Shown here piece after piece: positions 59,041 through 64,000 of a DNA stretch of 64,000 nucleotides (position 1 is its first letter; each line of letters starts with the position of its first letter). The stretch covers positions 3,100,001 to 3,164,000 of the forward strand of contig NZ_CP121112.1 of assembly GCF_029625295.1 (NCBI RefSeq), given 5' to 3'. The translations under genes were made by a program, and so were the position numbers. The stretch is from Flavobacterium gyeonganense. Its GTDB lineage: Bacteria; Bacteroidota; Bacteroidia; Flavobacteriales; Flavobacteriaceae. The notes under the pieces were generated by a model. The model was given only the letters and a program-made list of their open reading frames with translations. It had not been told where the DNA came from and ran no database searches.

Positions 59041-59220
59041 ATCCGATTTAATAACAACATAATTTTCGCTTTGCGGGAGAATAATGGAGGAGCTGAAATT
59101 TTTGTTCATGTTTCAGGTGTATCAGAAAGCATTCGTCAAAATTATGAAGTAAGATATGATCTAAAATAAGGTCGTAAGGCTCGAGTGGCAGGAACATAGT
59201 TGTAGTATAACTTATATACT
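59041..59220 (+). pseudogene. Remnant of a cold-shock (CspA-family) protein gene
   Basis: In one frame the text NNGGAEIFVHVSGVSESIRQ, then NYEVRYDLK, stop, GRKARVAGT matches the second half of a cold-shock domain (usually GxDIFVHxSG...V.FD...QGRKGPQA). The stop (TAA) falls where Lys/Gln is expected. The N-terminal half with the RNP1 motif GFGFI is not recognisable (FALREN instead) and no start codon is seen. It is therefore degraded. Nearby sequence holds other unreadable fragments. Confidence 0.65.
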
Positions 59221-59491
59221 ATCACAGTTGATTATAAAGAGATCTCCAAAGCAGCTGCCTTTACTATTTTTGCAAAATCTGGATTTCTTTCGATATGCTT
59301 GTCTTTAGAGTCTTTTTATTGCTTCAGCGATAGCTGAAATTCTTTCCGTGCCCGTTCACATATTAATAAAACTAGATAAACTTTATGATTATACTTTACG
59401 TACACGTATTACAAATCCGCACTATCTCTGTTTTAGGATTATAGTTGTATAGCTAAAGCAGGATTTATTTAATAATCTGTATAGTTATTTT

Positions 59492-59530
59492 AGGACTACA
59501 CATAGGACTACACAGGACTACACATAGGAC
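59492..59530. repeat. Short direct repeats of AGGACTACACAT
   Basis: Units AGGACTACACAT (59492), AGGACTACAC (59504), AGGACTACACAT (59514) and AGGAC (59526) stand head to tail. Unit length is 10-12 bp, too short and without spacers for a CRISPR. Confidence 0.8.
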
Positions 59531-59694
59531 GGTTCAGCTATATAGATAAGGTATAGATAAGCATAGATAGTGCATGAAGAGTGCATGAAAGAGAACAATT
59601 AAAATGGATGCCGAAAAAGACGAAAGTTTATGAAATAACAAGTTAGTCTTCCGACTTCGCTGGACATGACAAGAATAGAAGTTTTATAAAACAA

Positions 59695-59722
59695 AAAAGC
59701 TCCAGATTTCTCTGAAGCTTTT
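59695..59722. terminator. Hairpin terminator-like sequence
   Basis: AAAAGCTCCAGA pairs with TCTGAAGCTTTT (12 bp with one mismatch, 4-nt loop), flanked by A and T tracts. No intact gene ends here; it may be left from lost genes. Confidence 0.6.
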
Positions 59723-59927
59723 GTCTAAGTAGCGGTAAGCATTCAATTATCTAACCAATTTATGGAAGATTTGAAGACATTCCCTTGCTATTAATAGGGA
59801 CTGTCTTTCATTCGCTTTATGAATTTGGTTTGGATGTACTGTTGGGGATTGATGTAAATTTTTATGTAATTTTAGTTTTTTTGATATGAGTTATAATATT
59901 CGAAATAATGATTTTTATATCAATTCT

Positions 59928-60209
59928 TTAGCGAGATCTTTTTTGCATTTCAGAATTCATTTTGCGGATACTTTTGTACATAATGCTCTGTACAGATTTT
60001 CTCTTCTTTTCGTACCCTTTTATACAGGTTTCCAGCTCGGAAATAAGGTGCTTGAACTGGCTGTAGGTATCTGTTAACTCGTCCATCCCTTCACGGGTTT
60101 TGGTTTCTTCTTCAATGGTGATCTTATCTTTAATTACTGAGGATAGTTCTTCAAACTTACGAAAAGCCTCCAGTATATTCCTGTGTTCTTTTGCATCAAT
60201 TCCCTGCAC
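59928..60209 (-). pseudogene. Orphan coiled-coil fragment, possibly from a mobilization protein
   Basis: A 93-aa GTG-started frame, charged and helical (KEHRNILEAFRKFEELSSVI, ELETCIKGYEKKRKSV), with basic C-terminus. Upstream on the same strand another frame reads HGLEDNEVKTSRLEY before a stop, and continues as KQNTSRVQGIDAKEH in this frame after a small indel. This suggests one longer protein broken by frameshift, its start overlapping the 3' end of the S41 gene. The style recalls BfmA/BtgA-type mobilization proteins of Bacteroidota, but I could not confirm it. Probably non-functional. Confidence 0.4.
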
Positions 60210-60263
60210 TCTGCTTGTGTTTTGCTTTAATATTCAAGACGACTTGTTTTTACCTCGTTATCT

Positions 60264-61616
60264 TCAAGGCCATGTTTTCTTAATAACTAATGGTTCTGAT
60301 ACTACATTGAGGTTCTGTTTTTTAAGAGTTTGTATTGTCATGCCTTTTATACTACGTCTATTTCCTGACATAGAATTCAAGGCTTGCTTCAGTAATATTT
60401 CATTCATATTTCCTAAAGGGAAGACTTCTAATTCCTGAAATTCCTTTAATACAACAGTTGGCTGTAAGCCGGCAGCGTAGTTGCCCTCTCCATTAGCATT
60501 AAATAGTTTGTAAATTGCGGGGTATAAAACCCATTTTGCCTGCGCACCAACAATTCTGTCGTCTTCAACCGGAAAACTGGCAACGTCTTTACCCACGGTT
60601 TTCTCTCCAATGGTTATCACTTCCATAAACGGTTTTAGGTTGTTGATTATGATTTCAGAAGCTGATGCAGTATGGCCGCCGCACAAAACATAAACCCTCC
60701 GGATTTGCAGATGGGCAGCCCTAAGTGCCTCAAAGCTTACTTGGGACTCATTCATCTCCAGTGATTCTTTAAAGGTCTGGTTCACTTCTCCGCCGTTGGA
60801 ATTTCCCTTAAACCGGATGAACTGGTTAGTGGATTGTATGTTGGGTGCTAAAAGTATACTGAGTGCTGTAGCCGATGAGACATCGCCGCCGCCATTATAC
60901 CTTAAATCAACGACAACTTCGTTAACAGACTGATTCTTAAATTCCTGAAATGCATTCAGTAGCGACTTCGAAAGACCAACATAAAAATGTGGTATTTCAA
61001 TGTAGCCCACTTTATTATTCTGGTAGGGAATAACCTGGCTAAGGACAGGCTGCAAAAAAGAAAACCCCTGACTAATATTAATCTGTTTAGGGACTGTAAA
61101 TCCTGATTTTTCAGAATAAGAAACCATCTGTAACTTAGCATCCTTAGTAGCTAACAAATTTTGATAAAGGTTATTATAATTTTCTTGGCTTAAAGCAGTG
61201 CCACCAATGGCAGTTATTAACTGTCCACGTTCAAGCCCATTTCTCTCTGCTGGTGATTTTGAAAGTACATACATCACTACGCCATATACCTGTCCTTCGT
61301 ATTCCATAAAAGAAAGATCAAAGCCAAATGAATTCTGGAGGCTTTGAGGAAATGTTTCCGCTGAGGAAGTGTGGATCGCATAGGAAAAACGGTCATTCTT
61401 ATTTACTAAAGATCCAAAATACTCCTTCGGTGGCAACGATAAATTGCCCTTGCCGGGCATACTTTCGTTCCAGTAATAATAGCGTTTCATTTGTGTGTAA
61501 ATCCAATCGTTTATATACTCATTTGTGCCTTCCTCATAGGTTAAAGGAATATCGTCATTGGTTTGGCAGGCAAATAAAATACTTGCAAACAGGAGAATTA
61601 AAATTAACTTCTTCAT
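60264..61616 (-). CDS. S41-family (C-terminal processing) protease, lipoprotein
   Basis: A 450-aa protein with lipobox (ILLFASILFACQTNDD). A PDZ-like region lies at about 105-165 (VLSKSPAERNGLERGQLITA, IGGTALSQENY). The S41 core has VGYIEIPHFY, EVVVDLRYNGGGDVSSATAL, the nucleophile Ser in CGGHTASASEIIINNL (Ser318/Ser320) and the catalytic Lys region IGEKTVGKDVASF. Such lipoprotein S41 enzymes without a chaperone-type signal often lie in SusC/SusD-type operons. The tail after residue ~440 is short and enters the fragment region at 60264, so the natural end may be altered. It follows a lipoprotein gene on the same strand. Confidence 0.9.
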   Translation of the reverse strand: MKKLILILLFASILFACQTNDDIPLTYEEGTNEYINDWIYTQMKRYYYWNESMPGKGNLSLPPKEYFGSLVNKNDRFSYAIHTSSAETFPQSLQNSFGFDLSFMEYEGQVYGVVMYVLSKSPAERNGLERGQLITAIGGTALSQENYNNLYQNLLATKDAKLQMVSYSEKSGFTVPKQINISQGFSFLQPVLSQVIPYQNNKVGYIEIPHFYVGLSKSLLNAFQEFKNQSVNEVVVDLRYNGGGDVSSATALSILLAPNIQSTNQFIRFKGNSNGGEVNQTFKESLEMNESQVSFEALRAAHLQIRRVYVLCGGHTASASEIIINNLKPFMEVITIGEKTVGKDVASFPVEDDRIVGAQAKWVLYPAIYKLFNANGEGNYAAGLQPTVVLKEFQELEVFPLGNMNEILLKQALNSMSGNRRSIKGMTIQTLKKQNLNVVSEPLVIKKTWP

Positions 61617-61746
61617 CCTTTATTTTTGGTTTAAAAATAACTTTTCAATTAATATCGGTTTTTACACCAGTTGGAGAATCTTTTAGTAGATTAGTTAAAC
61701 TTATGAGGTTTAAAAAAAACACAGGTTTTGTTTGAAGATCAATTAA

Positions 61747-62490
61747 TTAAAGGTAATCTGCAATATCGATATCTCCTTTTATGACAACTGTTCCGTTTTC
61801 TTGTTTTTCCTGCAGCACAATCATATTGACACCATAGGTTTGAATGATTTGTACTTTTATGGGGCTTGCGCCGGTATAAGGTTCTGTAGTACCCGGTTTG
61901 TAAAGCTCTAAAAATACGGGTGCTGTATTGCTGAAAAAATTGTAAATCTTAAATTCAGAAAAATCATCTTTTCCAATGTTTTCAAATGTAGCAAGTACCG
62001 CTCCGTTTTCTCTTTTCAGCACTCCTTTTACACTTTCAAGTTGAGTACCTGAGAATTCTCCTAAATTAGCAAAAAGAAACTTAAAGCCCACTTTACCTAA
62101 ATTTATAGTAGGTTTTACAGCATAGACTTCTAGAAAAATATCAGGTAAATTAAAAAAATAGAAATTCTCATAGTCTGCACTATTATCATAAGTAATTTCA
62201 TAGGTGGCGATTTGAGTGCCCGTTTCGTGGTTGTAAATAGCTAAGGGATTTTTTTCGCCTTTGTCCAGCACAAAGTTGAGGGTTGTTTCGATTTTTTTGG
62301 TATAGAAAGTATTTTCATTAATGATTACTGGCTTACCATCTAACCTGATTTCTATTGCATCAGGAGTAGAAAAACCTTTTATATTGACCTTTGCAGGTTT
62401 TTGTGCTACGTCAAATTCATTGGTAAGTTCACTTTCGCAGGATGTTGCAACTACTAACAAGGCGAGTAGTAAAGCTCTTGCTTTTTTCAT
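61747..62490 (-). CDS. Hypothetical lipoprotein
   Basis: A 247-aa protein with lipobox (LALLVVATSCESELTNEF). The mature protein is beta-rich with two probable Ig-like halves (KVNIKGFSTPDAIEIRLDGK, then YAVKPTINLGKVGFKFLFAN). No known catalytic motif. It stands 117 nt downstream of the T9SS-sorted protein and 130 nt upstream of the S41 protease, in a minus-strand series that probably belongs to a larger SusC/D-type locus extending beyond 64 kb. Surface-exposed lipoprotein with a binding role is likely, but the family was not recognised. Confidence 0.8.
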   Translation of the reverse strand: MKKARALLLALLVVATSCESELTNEFDVAQKPAKVNIKGFSTPDAIEIRLDGKPVIINENTFYTKKIETTLNFVLDKGEKNPLAIYNHETGTQIATYEITYDNSADYENFYFFNLPDIFLEVYAVKPTINLGKVGFKFLFANLGEFSGTQLESVKGVLKRENGAVLATFENIGKDDFSEFKIYNFFSNTAPVFLELYKPGTTEPYTGASPIKVQIIQTYGVNMIVLQEKQENGTVVIKGDIDIADYL

Positions 62491-62607
62491 AAGTATTTTG
62501 TTTTTATTCTTAATTTCTTTCGAAATGTTTTAATTTCCCGAAGCTAAATAAACAGCAGCGGGAATTTTTTGAAGCTTTCTATTTCGCCAGTATCAAACGA
62601 ATATTTA

Positions 62608-63627
62608 TTATTTATTTTTGATGAACTTCAACTTTTCTACCACCGTGCCGTTTGTTATATGAACAATATAAGTTCCGGCCGCCAAAGCCGATACTTCTAT
62701 CTGGTCTTTATAGACTGTAGCCAATACTTCTTGTCCTAACATATTATATACTTTAACAAAAGTAGTGGTTGGCTCAAAAGCAGGGTTTAATTGTAACTGT
62801 AAAGTAGAAACTACTGGATTTTGAATTAGTTGGGTAACAATTTTAGGAGCGTTTACATCCTCAATACCTAATAGCGCTGATGCAAAAATCTGCATCTCAT
62901 CTATTTGGAAGGTAGCGGATGAATTGGTGTCTTTAAATGGACTACTAGAGATTGCTGCGGGGTTGTTTACAACAGTATTGTTCTGCCAGAATCCAATATA
63001 GATTTTCTGCCCTGCATACTGGGAAAGGTCTGCCGTTGCCTGAGCGAATAATGAGTTGCCTGCCGCAATATAATCAGCATTGGTAATAACAAGTCTTTTA
63101 GGAAGTACGTTAGGATTATTAGTATAAGCCGCTGTAATATCAGCACGCAACGCTTTAAAATCTGTTACATCCGGAACAGGTTTTATGGGTGTACTTACAT
63201 AAACAAAAACAGTTTTATCAGTATTATTAGCTGTAGAAGTAGTATTATAAATACTTACTCTGCCTATCATAGCTGCCAAAATAATGTCTCCAGACGCTGC
63301 TGTTAAATCAATTTCAGGAGAAATGACCCAGTCTTCTATATCGTTGTTATAATCAGCCTTTAAATTTGCAGGACCGCCAACAACATTTGGTATATAGCGA
63401 CTGTATCTTAAAACGTTATCGGGCGATACTTCTTCATACATATTTGGAGTTGCGGCTTTACGTACAACCTGCTTTCCTATGTCCCAGGTGTTATTGTTAT
63501 TGTTCCCGTCATAGAATTTCCAGCCGGCTCTCTCCTCTGGGGTATCAAAGGTGTTTTCCCATACAATAAATTGAGCACTGCTAACACCAAATACTAATAA
63601 AGCAGTAAAGAGTAATAAATTTTTCAT
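62608..63627 (-). CDS. Choice-of-anchor J-like protein with T9SS C-terminal sorting domain
   Basis: A 339-aa protein with signal peptide (LLLFTALLVFGVSSAQF). The N-terminal ~240 residues form a jelly-roll-like domain (WENTFDTPEERAGWKFYDGN, NDIEDWVISPEIDLTAASGD, YAGQKIYIGFWQNNTV), as in choice-of-anchor J proteins. The last ~80 residues are a type-A T9SS sorting domain: NPVVSTLQLQL, VKVYNMLGQEVLA, LAAGTYIVHITNGTVVEKLKFIK. This sends the protein through the type IX system to the surface or medium. It is 72 nt downstream of the partial gene at the window edge, in the same direction. Confidence 0.9.
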   Translation of the reverse strand: MKNLLLFTALLVFGVSSAQFIVWENTFDTPEERAGWKFYDGNNNNNTWDIGKQVVRKAATPNMYEEVSPDNVLRYSRYIPNVVGGPANLKADYNNDIEDWVISPEIDLTAASGDIILAAMIGRVSIYNTTSTANNTDKTVFVYVSTPIKPVPDVTDFKALRADITAAYTNNPNVLPKRLVITNADYIAAGNSLFAQATADLSQYAGQKIYIGFWQNNTVVNNPAAISSSPFKDTNSSATFQIDEMQIFASALLGIEDVNAPKIVTQLIQNPVVSTLQLQLNPAFEPTTTFVKVYNMLGQEVLATVYKDQIEVSALAAGTYIVHITNGTVVEKLKFIKNK

Positions 63628-63699
63628 AATTGTAAAATATAAAGAAAACAGGCGGTATTTTGCAACCGCCCGTTTTCAGGTTAAAATTTAAACTTTAAG

Positions 63700-64000
63700 T
63701 TAAAACGAATAATTAGTCCACGTTCCTTGGAAATCTCCACAGTTTCTTGGAGAAACAGTCCATGATCCTTCATTAAAGAATGGCTGAGTCATTCCCCAAA
63801 CAGCTGCAGGGTTAGATGTAGAAGTAGCTGTTACGCCAGAAATAGTAAGGGCTACTGTAGTGCTTCCTATTCTTGAAGCTGTAGCATACGTAAAGCCGTG
63901 AGCACTCACATTTGTGAAGTTAAGGTGTGCTGAATTTACAGCAGCACCGCTCACTGTTTCGTTCAGGATTCCTACTGGATAACCCGTAACTGTCGCATCG
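63700..64000 (-). CDS. C-terminal part of an unrecognised exported protein (start outside window)
   Basis: An open frame continues from the window edge (DATVTGYPVGILNETVSGAA) to a stop at 63700; the GTG inside it is not a start. The readable ~100 residues are Thr/Ser/Ala-rich beta sequence (FTYATASRIGSTTVALTISG, ending FQGTWTNYSF). The composition fits a surface or secreted beta-rich protein. No T9SS tail is seen. It is co-directional with the next gene and probably in the same operon. Family not recognised. Confidence 0.7.
   Translation of the reverse strand, partial: DATVTGYPVGILNETVSGAAVNSAHLNFTNVSAHGFTYATASRIGSTTVALTISGVTATSTSNPAAVWGMTQPFFNEGSWTVSPRNCGDFQGTWTNYSF

Larger units (their letters stand above)
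59221..59927. other. Decaying intergenic region
   Basis: No intact gene. On the minus strand about 59225-59335 the reading KDSKDKHIERNPDFAKIV, then KAAALEISL, stop, preceded by an in-frame stop, looks like the end of a broken gene of unknown family. GTCTTCCGACTTCGCTGGAC (about 59646) resembles short dispersed intergenic sequence. The rest is low-information sequence. Confidence 0.4.

Noticed and set aside
59492..59530. CRISPR-like array
   Set aside because: Units are 10-12 bp with no unique spacers, and no cas genes occur in the window.

Overview
The window looks like a chromosome segment of a Flavobacterium-type Bacteroidota. It is AT-rich. Flavobacterial promoter boxes (TTG, about 17-22 nt, then TAnnTTTG) stand before several genes. 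It carries SusC/SusD proteins, lipoproteins with a Cys box, a type IX secretion (T9SS) C-terminal domain and NVGIGT fibre-like proteins. No rRNA, tRNA, CRISPR array or intact insertion sequence was recognised.

Layout. (1) 1-9.7 kb, minus strand: an outer-membrane uptake operon in transcription order of a four-FAS1 lipoprotein, SusC, SusD, a two-FAS1 lipoprotein and a further FAS1 lipoprotein that leaves the window. (2) 10.2-10.7 kb: a small acidic protein with its own promoter and terminator. (3) 10.9-31 kb, plus strand: a secretion/conflict operon of an OmpH/Skp-like protein, a lipoprotein, a SpvB/TcB-like N-terminal partner of about 2,030 aa, a small carbohydrate-binding-like partner, a 3,759-aa Rhs/YD-repeat protein with a variable C-terminal domain (putative caspase-like His/Cys dyad), and a short overlapping candidate immunity gene. 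A 93-bp tandem repeat, terminators and a GC-richer structured spacer follow. (4) 31.3-33.6 kb, minus: two tandem fibre-like proteins with a shared C-terminal coiled-coil module. (5) 35.2-57.7 kb, plus: a compact 12-gene carbohydrate-degradation operon (GH95, GH127, GH43, GH3, GH31, GH43-CBM6, GH43-CBM6, GH97, GH43, GH43, type-B carboxylesterase, acetyl-esterase-like hydrolase) without SusC/D or an obvious endo-acting enzyme. The enzyme set is what would be expected for trimming the side chains of a complex, acetylated plant hemicellulose, for example a decorated glucuronoarabinoxylan. (6) 57.9-60.2 kb: two convergent single-domain response regulators, then a decaying stretch with a cold-shock-protein remnant and a fragment of a possible mobilization protein. 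(7) 60.3-64 kb, minus: an S41 protease lipoprotein, a lipoprotein, a T9SS-sorted choice-of-anchor protein and the C-terminus of an unrecognised exported protein.

An important caution: seven otherwise well-conserved genes are broken by a one-base frame change, every one at a homopolymer of 6-7 bases (821-826, 11224-11230, 14258-14263, 16034-16040, 35368-35374, 40259-40265, 46003-46008). Six of the seven are repaired by adding one base to the run. This pattern suggests homopolymer under-calling in the assembly more than biology, so those genes are annotated here as single units with a frame break noted.
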